Source: Marinihelvus sp036351115 (GTDB lineage Bacteria > Pseudomonadota > Gammaproteobacteria > Xanthomonadales > SZUA-36). Taken from it: a DNA stretch of 64,000 nt. Below the pieces are notes generated by a model that was not told where the DNA came from, made no database searches, and saw nothing but the letters and a program-made list of their open reading frames with translations. The stretch lies in assembly GCA_036351115.1 (NCBI GenBank), contig JAZBOL010000084.1, positions 1 to 64,000 on the forward strand. Direction: 5' to 3'. The position numbers were made by a program, and so were the translations under genes. Positions 43,813 to 52,508 of the stretch are shown here, piece after piece; the stretch's first letter is position 1, and each line of letters starts with the position of its first letter.

Positions 43813-44471
43813 CGCCGGAGCGGCGGGCGCGTCTCGACGGCGTGCTGAATCGCCGTCAGCCGGACCTCACGGTGCTGGCGGAAAACCTCCACAAACCACG
43901 CAACCTGTCCGCCGTGGTCCGAACCTGCGACGCCGTCGGGGTCGCGGGCATTCACGTGGTGCCCGGGGAAACCAACGTTCGCAAGCACTGGCATACATCC
44001 CAGGGCGCGGAGAAATGGGTGGAACTGCAGGTGCACGACACGACCCAAGGGGCCTGCGAACACCTCCGCGCGGAGGGCTTCACGATCCTGGCCGCCCATC
44101 TCTCGGACGATGCCGTGGACTACCGGGAGGTGGACTATACCCGGCCGACGGCCTTGCTCATTGGTACCGAGGCGTTCGGAGTGTCCGATGAGGGACTGCG
44201 GTGGGTCGATCGCGAGATCGTCATTCCCATGATGGGCATGAGCCAGTCCCTGAACGTGTCCGTGGCGACGGCCGTCGTGCTTTACGAGGCCGTGGCCCAG
44301 CGTCGGGCGGCGGGCATGTTTGATGCGAGCCGCATGCCATCAGAGCGTCATGCCCGCATGCGGTTCGAATGGTTACACCCGACCGTTGCCCGTTACTGCC
44401 GCGAACGCGGCCTGCCGTACCCGGAACTGGACGAGGACGGCGAACTGGTCAGCGATCCCCGGATCGGCTGA
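43809..44471 (+). CDS. trmH: tRNA (guanosine-18-2'-O)-methyltransferase TrmH
   Basis: A 220-residue SPOUT-class enzyme that methylates the ribose of G18 in tRNA. Conserved segments are RRQPDLTVLAENLHKPRNLSA shortened by family variation, LLIGTEAFGVSDE and the knot motif MGMSQSLNVSVATAV. The start is TTG 43809-43811, which aligns with the family N-terminus and overlaps the preceding stop as TTGA. The 3' end overlaps convergent aroE by 23 bases. Confidence 0.94.
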   Translation: MTPERRARLDGVLNRRQPDLTVLAENLHKPRNLSAVVRTCDAVGVAGIHVVPGETNVRKHWHTSQGAEKWVELQVHDTTQGACEHLRAEGFTILAAHLSDDAVDYREVDYTRPTALLIGTEAFGVSDEGLRWVDREIVIPMMGMSQSLNVSVATAVVLYEAVAQRRAAGMFDASRMPSERHARMRFEWLHPTVARYCRERGLPYPELDEDGELVSDPRIG

Positions 44472-45279
44472 GTTCCTCCAGCACCGGCGTCATTTCCGGC
44501 TCGAAGCCGGTCCAGAGGCGAAAACTCTCCGCCGCCTGCCCGACGAGCATGCCCAGCCCCGAGCGATACGGCACCTTCGCACTCTGCGCCCAGTGTGCGA
44601 GGGGGTCGGCGGCGCGGCCATAGTTCAGATCGTAGAGGGCGCCGTCCGGCGCGAAGAGGGCGGTGCTGACCGGGGGGATTTCGCCGCTGTGACCCTGCGC
44701 CGTGGCGTTCAGTACCAGGTCGAAGGTTTCCGTGCCGAGGCGGTCCATGGAGTCTGCAGTGACCGGTCCCAGGTCCCGGTGCCGGTCCGCCAGGGCGAGG
44801 GCGCGGTCCTCGGTGCGGTTGTAGATGCGCAACTCCGTCGGGCCGGCGTCCAGGAGGGCGGCACAGATCCCGGCGGCGGCGCCTCCGGCACCGAGCAGGG
44901 CCACGCGCTTTCCCGTTGGATCCAGGCCACAGCGCCGCAGGTCCCTGACCAGGCCGGTACCGTCGGTATTCTCCGCGTGCCAGCCCTCGCCGTCGCGAAG
45001 AAGCGTGTTCGCCGCCTGCGCGCGCTCGACACGTTCACTGCACGTGCGGGCCAGCGTCCGGGCTTCGTGCTTCAGGGGCAGGGTGACGTTACAGCCGACG
45101 CCGCCGCGGGCCGCGAGGGATGCCAGGGCGTCGCCGAGCCCGCCCGGCGAGACCTCGATGGCGCGATAAGCGACGGTGAGGCCGGCCTGGCGCCCAAAGG
45201 CCAGGTGAATGCGGGGAGACAGGGAGTGGGCCACCGGCTGGCCGAAGACGGCCAGGGTGATCACCCCCGGACGGATCAT
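44449..45279 (-). CDS. aroE: Shikimate dehydrogenase (AroE)
   Basis: A 276-residue NADPH-dependent enzyme that reduces 3-dehydroshikimate to shikimate in aromatic amino acid synthesis. Substrate-binding motifs HSLSPRIHLAFGRQ and GCNVTLPLKHEA, NTDGTGLVRDL and the Rossmann motif ALLGAGGAAAGI are present, with LVGQAAESFRLWTG near the end. The start at ATG 45279 overlaps the hemB stop by four bases, so aroE is the second gene of a hemB-aroE operon. Its 3' end overlaps trmH. Confidence 0.97.
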   Translation of the reverse strand: MIRPGVITLAVFGQPVAHSLSPRIHLAFGRQAGLTVAYRAIEVSPGGLGDALASLAARGGVGCNVTLPLKHEARTLARTCSERVERAQAANTLLRDGEGWHAENTDGTGLVRDLRRCGLDPTGKRVALLGAGGAAAGICAALLDAGPTELRIYNRTEDRALALADRHRDLGPVTADSMDRLGTETFDLVLNATAQGHSGEIPPVSTALFAPDGALYDLNYGRAADPLAHWAQSAKVPYRSGLGMLVGQAAESFRLWTGFEPEMTPVLEELSRSGDR

Positions 45280-46280
45280 CCCAATTGACCCCTGTCCTTG
45301 AGCCAGGCCGCCGCCCGGGGAGCGAAGTAGGTCAGGATGCCGTCCGCGCCCGCGCGGCGGAGGCACAGCAGCGATTCCATCATCACCGCGTCGTCGTCGA
45401 GCCAGCCCTGGATCCCGGCGGCACGCAGCATCGCGTATTCGCCGGATACCTGGTAGACGTAGGTCGGTACCCCGAATTCGTCTTTCACGCGGCGGACAAT
45501 GTCCAGGTAGGGCATGCCGGGTTTCACCATGACCATGTCGGCGCCTTCCTCGAGGTCCAGGGCAACTTCGTGCAGGGCTTCGTCGCTGTTTGCCGGGTCC
45601 ATCTGGTAGGTGAACTTGTTGCCGCCGCCGAGGTTGCCGGCGGAGCCCACCGCGTCCCGGAAGGGTCCGTAGAAGGAGGAGGCGTACTTGGCCGAATAGG
45701 CCAGGATGCGGGTGTTGACGTGTCCGGCTTCTTCGAGCTCGTCGCGGATGGCACCGATGCGTCCGTCCATCATGTCCGAGGGCGCCACGACGTCGGCGCC
45801 GGCGTCGGCGTGGGAGCAGGCCTGGCGCACCAGGGCCTCCACCGTTCGATCATTCGTGACGTAGCCGTCCTCGTCGAGGAGTCCGTCCTGGCCGTGGGTC
45901 GTGAAGGGGTCGAGGGCGACGTCCGTGATCACGCCGAGTTCCGGGAACCGTTCCTTGAGGGCCCGAACGGCGCGCTGCGCCAGGCCTTCCGGATTCCAGG
46001 CTTCCCGGGCGTCCTCCGACTTGGCTTCCGGCGGTGTCACCGGGAAAAGCGCCACGGCGGGAATGCCCAGCTCGAGGCACCGTTCAGCCTCCGGCAGCAG
46101 GCGATCGATGGTCACCCGCTCGACGCCCGGCATGGAGTCCACGGCCTCGGTCCGGTCCTGGCCTTCGAGCACAAAAACCGGCCAGATCAGGTCGTCGGCC
46201 GAGAGGCGGTTCTCGCGCATGAGGCGTCGGGAAAAATCATCGGCACGCATGCGGCGCATGCGGGTGGAGGGGTAGCTCAT
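45276..46280 (-). CDS. hemB: Delta-aminolevulinic acid dehydratase (HemB)
   Basis: A 334-residue porphobilinogen synthase that joins two 5-aminolevulinate molecules in haem synthesis. It starts MSYPSTRMRRMR. Both active-site lysines are visible, in AYSAKYASSFYGPFRDA and VMVKPGMPYLD. The metal-site region lacks the Cys triad of the zinc-dependent enzymes (DVALDPFTTHGQDG instead of a Cys-rich loop), so a magnesium-dependent type is likely. First gene of hemB-aroE. A perfect ACTGGC-GCCG-GCCAGT inverted repeat lies 20-35 bases upstream of its ATG (46300-46315). Confidence 0.97.
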   Translation of the reverse strand: MSYPSTRMRRMRADDFSRRLMRENRLSADDLIWPVFVLEGQDRTEAVDSMPGVERVTIDRLLPEAERCLELGIPAVALFPVTPPEAKSEDAREAWNPEGLAQRAVRALKERFPELGVITDVALDPFTTHGQDGLLDEDGYVTNDRTVEALVRQACSHADAGADVVAPSDMMDGRIGAIRDELEEAGHVNTRILAYSAKYASSFYGPFRDAVGSAGNLGGGNKFTYQMDPANSDEALHEVALDLEEGADMVMVKPGMPYLDIVRRVKDEFGVPTYVYQVSGEYAMLRAAGIQGWLDDDAVMMESLLCLRRAGADGILTYFAPRAAAWLKDRGQLG

Positions 46281-46367
46281 GATGTATCCATCGTCGAAAA
46301 CTGGCGCCGGCCAGTGTAATTCAGCACCGCGTCCGCTGTCAGTCCGACTGCGGTCAGGGATTCGGGG

Positions 46368-47009
46368 TCAGGCGCCGTCCTTCGCCGGGAACTCGTACCA
46401 GGTGCGCATGACCTTCAGCCATTCGTCGAGGCCGGTGCGGTTCTTCGAGGAGAACACCTGGGCGCTGGCGCCGTCGGGCAGATTCCTGCGGACGGCCAGC
46501 AGCGCCGCCTGCGCGGGCCCCCGCTTGAGCTTGTCGGCCTTGGTCATGAGGATGTGGCAGGGCAGGCCCGTGGCCGCGCACCAGTCCAGCATCATCTGGT
46601 CGAAGGGTTTCATGGGGTGGCGGATGTCCATGACCAGCACGACGCCGCGCAGGCTTTTTCGGGTGTCGAAGTAGCCCTGCATGACCTGTTGCCAGTGCGC
46701 CTTGAGCTCCTGCGGGACCTTGGCATAACCGTAGCCGGGCAGGTCGGCGATGCGCCGCTCGTCGTCCACGCGGAAGATCACGATCTGCTGCGTTCGCCCG
46801 GGGGTCTTGCTGGTGCGCGCCAGGGACTTCTGGCCCGTGAGCACGTTCAGCGCGCTGGATTTCCCGGCGTTCGAGCGGCCGGCGATGGCGACTTCCCATC
46901 CGGTGTCCGGGGGCAGTTGGCGCAGGTGATGCGCCGCCAGGGTGTACTCGGCCTGGCGAAACGGGTTGGCCGGTGAACTGCGGGGGTTGCTGGGCGGCTT
47001 TGCGGTCAC
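46368..47009 (-). CDS. engB: Ribosome biogenesis GTPase EngB (YihA/YsxC)
   Basis: A 213-residue GTPase needed for 50S subunit assembly and division. G-motifs: G1 GRSNAGKSSALN, G2 region TSKTPGRTQQI, G3 DLPGYGYAKVP and G4 TKADKLKRG. The start is placed at GTG 47009 (MTAKPPSNPRS), which gives near-E. coli length (210) and has GGGA upstream; an ATG at 47093 would add 28 non-conserved residues. It diverges from the cytochrome c4 gene across a 205-base gap (47010-47214) where I see no clear promoter. Confidence 0.93.
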   Translation of the reverse strand: MTAKPPSNPRSSPANPFRQAEYTLAAHHLRQLPPDTGWEVAIAGRSNAGKSSALNVLTGQKSLARTSKTPGRTQQIVIFRVDDERRIADLPGYGYAKVPQELKAHWQQVMQGYFDTRKSLRGVVLVMDIRHPMKPFDQMMLDWCAATGLPCHILMTKADKLKRGPAQAALLAVRRNLPDGASAQVFSSKNRTGLDEWLKVMRTWYEFPAKDGA

Positions 47010-47214
47010 GGTGTTCCCTGGCTGCGGGGGTCGATGGGGGTGGTCTTCCTGCTGGAATGCAGCGCGGATAATGGTGATAATACCGGATTGCATAGACCGA
47101 ATTCGTTCAGGTGGCGTTCACGGGCTGTGCGGCACACTTTGCGCCATCCTGTAGTTCGACAGCAGTACTAACCGAAGACACTTTTTCCCCGATCCCGGGG
47201 TTGGAGCACTCACC

Positions 47215-47838
47215 ATGAAAGCATTGCTCGGCGTTACCGCCAGCCTGTTCCTGCTGACCGCCAACGTGGCCCTGGCCGAGGGCGACGCGGAAGCGGGCCA
47301 GCAAAAATCCGCGACCTGCGCGGCCTGCCACGGAGCCGACGGCAACAGCGTCGTCGCCATGTGGCCCAAGATCGCCGGTCAGCACGAGCAGTACCTCGTG
47401 CGGCACATCCAGCTGATCAAGTCCAACGCCCGTCCCGTGCCGGAAATGTATGGTATCGCCCAGACTCTGTCCGACCAGGACATCCTGGACCTCGCGGCGT
47501 ACTACAGCAGCCAGACCATGAGCCCGGGCGCCGCGGACGAAGCGCTGGTTCCGCTGGGCAAGCAGGTTTACCTCGCCGGTAACCCGGAGGCCGGGGTGCC
47601 CTCATGCGCCTCCTGCCATGGGCCGACCGGGCAGGGCAACCCGCTCGCCGGCTACCCCTGGCTGTCCGGCCAGCATGCGACCTACACCACCAGCATGCTC
47701 AACAAGTACCGGGACGGCACCCAGTGGGGTCCCGATGACGCCAACAGCGCCGTGATGGTGGGCGTGGCCAAGGGCCTCAGCGACGAGGAAATCGCCGCCG
47801 TGGCCAGCTACATCGAAGGCCTGCACCGCGCCGAGTGA
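47215..47838 (+). CDS. Dihaem cytochrome c4
   Basis: A 207-residue periplasmic protein with a signal peptide (MKALLGVTASLFLLTANVALA) and two class I cytochrome domains, each with one CxxCH site (CAACHGADGNS and CASCHGPTGQGN). Axial Met ligands are expected in the segments after each site. Cytochromes c4 pass electrons to terminal oxidases. The engB / cytochrome c4 / dsbA arrangement is shared with Pseudomonas. It ends 71 bases before dsbA. Confidence 0.96.
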   Translation: MKALLGVTASLFLLTANVALAEGDAEAGQQKSATCAACHGADGNSVVAMWPKIAGQHEQYLVRHIQLIKSNARPVPEMYGIAQTLSDQDILDLAAYYSSQTMSPGAADEALVPLGKQVYLAGNPEAGVPSCASCHGPTGQGNPLAGYPWLSGQHATYTTSMLNKYRDGTQWGPDDANSAVMVGVAKGLSDEEIAAVASYIEGLHRAE

Positions 47839-47909
47839 GGCCGGAGCCGGCGTGGGTTGAACCCAGGGCCTGATTTGCGGTCTCTGGGTTCGGACACGAG
47901 GAGAATGAC

Positions 47910-48596
47910 ATGAAGAATTGGATCGTTTCCCTGCTGGCGCTGGGTCTTTCCGGCGCGGCGCTCGCCCAGGATTCCGTGGGTGGGTTCCAGGAAGGTGTGC
48001 ATTACTATGAAATCGACCCGCCCCTGAACGGCCAGCCGGTGGACGGCGTGACGGTGACCGAGGTGTTTTCCTATCTCTGCAACCACTGTGCGACGTTCGA
48101 GCCGTACATGCAGTCGTGGAAAACCCGCAAGCCCGAGGGTGTCGTGCTCAAGCGTATTCCCGTGGAATTCGGACGTGCCATCTGGAGCCTGTACGCCCGC
48201 GCCTATGTCACGGCGGACCTGCTCGGCGTCGCTGAACAGGCCCATGTGGCCATGATGGACTCGCTCTGGAAGGAGCGGCGCCAGATGCGCAGCATGGAAG
48301 AGATCGCCGAGTTCTACGCGGCATACGGCGTCGACCCGGAGAAATTCGTGGCCACGTCCCAGTCTTTCGCCGTCGACATGCGCATGAAGAACGAGCAGAA
48401 GGCGGTGCGGGAAGCTGGAGTCAGCGGCACGCCGGCCATGATCGTGAACGGCAAATACCGCATCTCCGCGGGCGGGCCGGTCAGCAGTTACGACACCATG
48501 CTGGAGATCGTCGACGCGCTGGTCGCCCGTGAACAGGCTGCCGAAACGGCACAGGCGCCCACGGCAGAGGCCGGTGAAGCCGTCGCCCAGCAGTAA
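47910..48596 (+). CDS. dsbA: Thiol:disulfide interchange protein DsbA
   Basis: A 228-residue periplasmic oxidase with a signal peptide (MKNWIVSLLALGLSGAALA). The thioredoxin fold contains a CNHC active site (FSYLCNHCATF) in place of E. coli CPHC, and the cis-Pro loop GVSGTPAMIVNGKY. It introduces disulfides into exported proteins. A helical insert between these segments is of normal length. The C-terminal tail is Ala/Glu-rich. Preceded by GAGGAGAAT. Transcription probably stops at the hairpin 48700-48731. Confidence 0.95.
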   Translation: MKNWIVSLLALGLSGAALAQDSVGGFQEGVHYYEIDPPLNGQPVDGVTVTEVFSYLCNHCATFEPYMQSWKTRKPEGVVLKRIPVEFGRAIWSLYARAYVTADLLGVAEQAHVAMMDSLWKERRQMRSMEEIAEFYAAYGVDPEKFVATSQSFAVDMRMKNEQKAVREAGVSGTPAMIVNGKYRISAGGPVSSYDTMLEIVDALVAREQAAETAQAPTAEAGEAVAQQ

Positions 48597-48647
48597 ACGG
48601 TTTTCCGCCTCCCGCGAGCGCGAGGCCACGACCTCGACAGCGCGAAG

Positions 48648-49436
48648 CTAAAGCGCCTGGCTGGCGATCTGCAACGCGACCAGCAGCAGAAAAACCCCGA
48701 AAGCCCGTCGCACCTGGTGCGGCGGGCTTTTGTGTACCGCCCAGGCGCCCGCAGGGGCGGCCAGCACGCTCGTCACGGCGATCCCGGCGAAGGCCGCGAT
48801 GTGCACGTGTCCCAGGGTGCCCATGCCGGTTTCGGACAGGTCCCAGCCCAGGATTACGAATCCGAGCGTGCCTGCCAGGGCGATGGGATAACCGCAGGCG
48901 GCGGCCGTGGCGACCGCGGCCTGCGCCCGGACGCCGTGCGCCATGAGCCAGGGCGCCGTGATGCTGCCGCCGCCGATCCCAATGAGGCTCGAGATCCCGC
49001 CGATGAGGCCCCCGATTGCCGTGCTGCCGGTGCGGCCGGGCAGGGGCCGTTCCCGCTCCCGGCCCCGCAGGAACAGCAGCTGCAGACCGGCCAGCGCGGC
49101 AAAGACCGCGATGACCAGGGCCAGGGCGCGGGTGCTGACGCCATCGGCGATCCAGGCGCCGACCGCGGCGCCGGCCAGCAGTCCGGGAGTGAGGCGGCGG
49201 ACGACCGTCCAGCGCACGGCGCCGCGGCGATGGTGCGCGACAATGGAGCTCAGCGACGTGGCCAGCATGGTCGCCAGGGAGGTGCCTACCGCCAGCTGCG
49301 CGGCGGTGCTCGCGGTGGCCGGATCCCGCCCGAAAATCCACAGGAGCGCCGGCACCACGACGAAACCTCCACCGATGCCGAGGTACCCTGCGGCAAAGCC
49401 GGCGACGAGTCCGATCAATGCGAATTCCCAGACCAT
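48648..49436 (-). CDS. TSUP-family permease (TauE/SafE type)
   Basis: A 262-residue membrane protein with about eight helices. Both halves carry the family glycine motif: GFAAGYLGIGGGFVVVP near the N-terminus and GGISSLIGIGGGSITAP in the middle. TSUP proteins export or import sulfite, sulfonates or other small organic acids; the substrate here cannot be predicted. ATG 49436 gives MVWEFALIGLVAG. It converges on dsbA, and its last 80 bases carry a terminator-like hairpin. Confidence 0.92.
   Translation of the reverse strand: MVWEFALIGLVAGFAAGYLGIGGGFVVVPALLWIFGRDPATASTAAQLAVGTSLATMLATSLSSIVAHHRRGAVRWTVVRRLTPGLLAGAAVGAWIADGVSTRALALVIAVFAALAGLQLLFLRGRERERPLPGRTGSTAIGGLIGGISSLIGIGGGSITAPWLMAHGVRAQAAVATAAACGYPIALAGTLGFVILGWDLSETGMGTLGHVHIAAFAGIAVTSVLAAPAGAWAVHKSPPHQVRRAFGVFLLLVALQIASQAL
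48700..48731 (+). terminator. Terminator hairpin for dsbA embedded in the 3' end of the TSUP gene
   Basis: A 14-base-pair stem with 3-base loop: AAAGCCCGTCGCAC pairs with GTGCGGCGGGCTTT (one G-U pair), followed by TTTTG on the plus strand and preceded by AAAA. It would terminate transcription from dsbA and perhaps act on both strands, yet it lies inside the coding sequence of the convergent permease. Confidence 0.7.
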
Positions 49437-49539
49437 CAGGCGCGCCGTTTTTGCGTCCGATTCCGGCGCGGCGTCCCGGCCGGGTCAGCGCCCGCTTCGA
49501 GGACTTGCCGGAGCGGATTCAATTGCATAGGGTGAGGAC

Positions 49540-51567
49540 ATGAATGAGCGAGTGAGGACGAGCATAGCGCACCTGGTGGTGTCCATCGCCCTCATCCTGG
49601 CCACCGGGTCCCTGGCTGTCCATGCCAACGGCCCCGGCGCCGCCGACGAGGCGGCCCAGCGGGCCATGTTCAAGGAAGCCTGGCAGTCGGCGCGATCGGG
49701 CCGCCGGGATCGCTTCGACGCACTGGGTCCATCCCTCCAGGGCTACGTGCTCTACCCCTACTGGAAATACGAAGACTACCGGCATCGCCGGGCACAGGTC
49801 GCGCCGGAAACGATGGCCCATTTTCTCGACTGGCATGACGACTGGGCCTTCGCGGCCGGCTTGCGGACTGCCTGGCTCAGGACCCTCGGCAAAGACGGAC
49901 GCTGGCATGCGCTGGCCGCCTACGGGGAGGGTAGCCGCAACACGGAAGTGCGATGCTACGTTGCCCGCGCCAAACTCAAGGTCGGCGAGGCCGACGGGGT
50001 CATGGACGAGGCCCGGGCGCTCTGGACCGTCGGCAAGAGCCAGCCGGATGCCTGTGATCCGCTGTTCGCCTGGTTTATCGATGCCGGCGGGGTCACGCCG
50101 GAGCTGGCCTGGGAGCGGATTCGCCTCGCCATGGCGGCCGGCAACGCCCGGCTGACCATTTACCTGGCCCGGTTTCTTCCCAAGCCGGACCGGACCTGGC
50201 TCGAACGGTGGCAGCGCCTGGACCGGGACCGCTACCGCCGCCTCGACCGGGCGACGGGCTGGACCGACCTTCCCCTGACCCGGATGATCGCCGCGGAATC
50301 GCTGCGTCGCCTGGCCCGGCTCGACCCGGAACGCGCCATGGAACTCTACGGAACCCTGGCCGGTCATTTCGCCTGGGAGCCTGAGGTCGCCGGCGACCTC
50401 GCGCGCGAGGTCGGGCTGTGGGCGGCGGTGGCCCTGGAAGACGATGCCATCGCGTTCATTCACCGGGTGCCGCCGGGAGCGCGTGACGACCAGCTGCACG
50501 AGTGGTGGGCCCGGGCGGCGCTGGCCAAGGGCGACTGGGCCGAGGTGCTGAGGGCCATCGACGGCCTCGATGGCGAGGCCGCGGACGACGACCGCTGGGC
50601 TTACTGGCGCGCCCGGGCCGCGCTGTCCACGGGCGATCACGAGGCCGGCAAGGCGGGCCTGCAGGCCCTGGCGCAGCGGACCAGCTACTTCGGGTTCCTG
50701 GCGGCGGATGCGTTGCGGCAGCCCTACACGATCTGTCCCCGGGATCCGCCGGTCACCGACGCCGACATCGACGTCCTCGCCGCCACCCCCGCGTTTCACC
50801 GTTCCCTCGAACTGCACCGGGTCGAGCTCGACAACTGGGCTGCCGCTGAATGGCACAACGCGTCCCGCGCCCTGCCGGCGGATCAGCTCAAGGTGGCGGC
50901 CGGCCTGGCGCAGCGGGAAGGATGGTATGACCGGGTCATCTTCGCCCTCGGTGACAGCGGCGAACTGCAGTACTACGACTGGCGTTTCCCCATCGTGTAC
51001 ACCGACCAGATTATGGAAGCGTCCGGGCGGCACGGCCTGGAGCCCGCCTGGGTGCTCGGCATCATGCGTTCCGAGAGCGCCATGGTCGAGTGGGCGCGTT
51101 CCCCGGCGAACGCCCTTGGGCTGATGCAGGTGACCCCGGCCACCGCGAAAACCCTGTCCCGCAAACACGGACTGCCTTACCGCTCTTCGAGCCAGCTGCT
51201 CCAGGGTGACGTGAACATTCGCTTTGGCACGGTGTACCTGCGTGACCTGCTGAATGACTTCGAGGACAACCCGGTACTCGTTTCCGGAGCGTACAACGCC
51301 GGTCCCAACGCCGTGAGCCGGTGGCTCGACTCCCGCAGCCTGGACGAGGCCGCCCTGTGGATCGAAACGCTGCCGTACTACGAGACCCGCGATTACATTC
51401 CCCGCGTTCTCACCTTCACCACGCTCTACGACTGGCGCTTGCAGAACCCGGTTCGCCGGATCACGAGCCGAATGCCGGGAATCGAATCCGGTACACTTTC
51501 CATCGACGAAACGACCGAGGTGGTGTGCCGTCCCGCGATCGCCGAACTGGCCGCGCAGGGGCCCTGA
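49540..51567 (+). CDS. slt: Soluble lytic murein transglycosylase (Slt)
   Basis: A 675-residue exported enzyme that cleaves peptidoglycan glycan strands. A signal peptide (basic start, core LVVSIALILATGSLAVHA) precedes a long helical superhelix (about 30-460), then a C-terminal Slt catalytic domain. The catalytic Glu is about residue 512 in GIMRSESAMVEWARSP, followed by ANALGLMQVTPATA, and the AYNAGPNAVSRWL motif. Length is near that of E. coli Slt70. It lies five bases before the next gene. Confidence 0.95.
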   Translation: MNERVRTSIAHLVVSIALILATGSLAVHANGPGAADEAAQRAMFKEAWQSARSGRRDRFDALGPSLQGYVLYPYWKYEDYRHRRAQVAPETMAHFLDWHDDWAFAAGLRTAWLRTLGKDGRWHALAAYGEGSRNTEVRCYVARAKLKVGEADGVMDEARALWTVGKSQPDACDPLFAWFIDAGGVTPELAWERIRLAMAAGNARLTIYLARFLPKPDRTWLERWQRLDRDRYRRLDRATGWTDLPLTRMIAAESLRRLARLDPERAMELYGTLAGHFAWEPEVAGDLAREVGLWAAVALEDDAIAFIHRVPPGARDDQLHEWWARAALAKGDWAEVLRAIDGLDGEAADDDRWAYWRARAALSTGDHEAGKAGLQALAQRTSYFGFLAADALRQPYTICPRDPPVTDADIDVLAATPAFHRSLELHRVELDNWAAAEWHNASRALPADQLKVAAGLAQREGWYDRVIFALGDSGELQYYDWRFPIVYTDQIMEASGRHGLEPAWVLGIMRSESAMVEWARSPANALGLMQVTPATAKTLSRKHGLPYRSSSQLLQGDVNIRFGTVYLRDLLNDFEDNPVLVSGAYNAGPNAVSRWLDSRSLDEAALWIETLPYYETRDYIPRVLTFTTLYDWRLQNPVRRITSRMPGIESGTLSIDETTEVVCRPAIAELAAQGP

Positions 51568-51572
51568 AAATC

Positions 51573-52508
51573 ATGAAACTGGTAACCGTTGGCGGGAGTG
51601 GATTCCTGGGACTGCACGTGGCCCGGGCCATGGCGCGGGCAGGACACGAACAGGTGGTGCTGACCCGGCAGCCGGCCCGGGCCCGGAGCTTCCGCCTCGT
51701 GCCCCGCGTGACCGTGAGCAAGGCCGATGTGTACGACACGGAGGCCCTCGCGCGTGCCTTCGACGGGGCCGACGCGGTCATGAGCATGGCCGGCATCCTG
51801 AACGAATCCGGCCGGGACGGCTCGGGCTTCGAGCGGGTGCACGTCACGCTCGTGGACGGGCTGATCGAGGCCTGCCGCGCCGCCGGCGTCGATCGCGTGC
51901 TCCACGTCAGCGCCCTGGGCGCCGGCGCTGGTGAGAGCCACTACCAGCGGACCAAGGGCGAGGCGGAGCAGCACCTGCGCGACAGTGGCCTGGCCACGAC
52001 GCTGTTTCGGCCCTCCGTGGTGTTTGGCCGGGGCGACAGCTTCTTTACCCGGTTCGCTTCCCTGCTGCGCCTGGCGCCCGTGCTTCCCCTCGCCTGCCCG
52101 AACAGCAAGCTTCAGCCGGTCTGGGCACAGGACGTGGCCGCGGCCATGGTGGCCGCCCTTGAGCGCCCCGATGCCGTGGGCGCCGCCTGGGAACTTGGCG
52201 GGCCGGAGGTTTACACGCTGAAAGAACTGGTCGAGTGGACCGCCCGCACCCTGGGCCTGAGACGCGCCGTGGTCGGCCTGCCGGACGGGATCTCACGGCT
52301 GCAGGCCGCCGTCATGGACTTTGTGCCCGGCAAGCCGTTTTCCACGGACAACTACCGGTCGCTGCAGGTGGACAACGTCACCCGGGACAACGCCCTTCCA
52401 CGGCTCGGCATCCGGCCGGCGAGCATCGACGCGATCGTGCCGGATTACCTCGTCGAATCCAGCCGCCAGAAGCGCCTGCGCAAGGCCCGGGGCGAGCACG
52501 GGGCCTGA
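51573..52508 (+). CDS. NAD(P)-binding short-chain-dehydrogenase-like protein (NDUFA9 type)
   Basis: A 311-residue Rossmann protein. It begins at the nucleotide-binding strand (MKLVTVGGSGFLGLHVARAM, GxxGxxG motif). Later segments are MSMAGILNESGRDG, VLHVSALGAGAGESHYQRTK with the YxxxK-type pair, and RPSVVFGRGDSFFTRFA, typical of the NDUFA9/ YwnB-like atypical SDRs. Some members bind quinone or assist complex I; here no respiratory genes are adjacent. ATG 51573 is 5 bases after slt. Its stop shares one base with the cca start (TGATG). Confidence 0.88.
   Translation: MKLVTVGGSGFLGLHVARAMARAGHEQVVLTRQPARARSFRLVPRVTVSKADVYDTEALARAFDGADAVMSMAGILNESGRDGSGFERVHVTLVDGLIEACRAAGVDRVLHVSALGAGAGESHYQRTKGEAEQHLRDSGLATTLFRPSVVFGRGDSFFTRFASLLRLAPVLPLACPNSKLQPVWAQDVAAAMVAALERPDAVGAAWELGGPEVYTLKELVEWTARTLGLRRAVVGLPDGISRLQAAVMDFVPGKPFSTDNYRSLQVDNVTRDNALPRLGIRPASIDAIVPDYLVESSRQKRLRKARGEHGA

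Noticed and set aside
46300..46315. Inverted repeat just upstream of hemB
   Set aside because: A perfect 6-base stem with a 4-base loop but no T-run in either direction and no known regulator match. Too weak to call.
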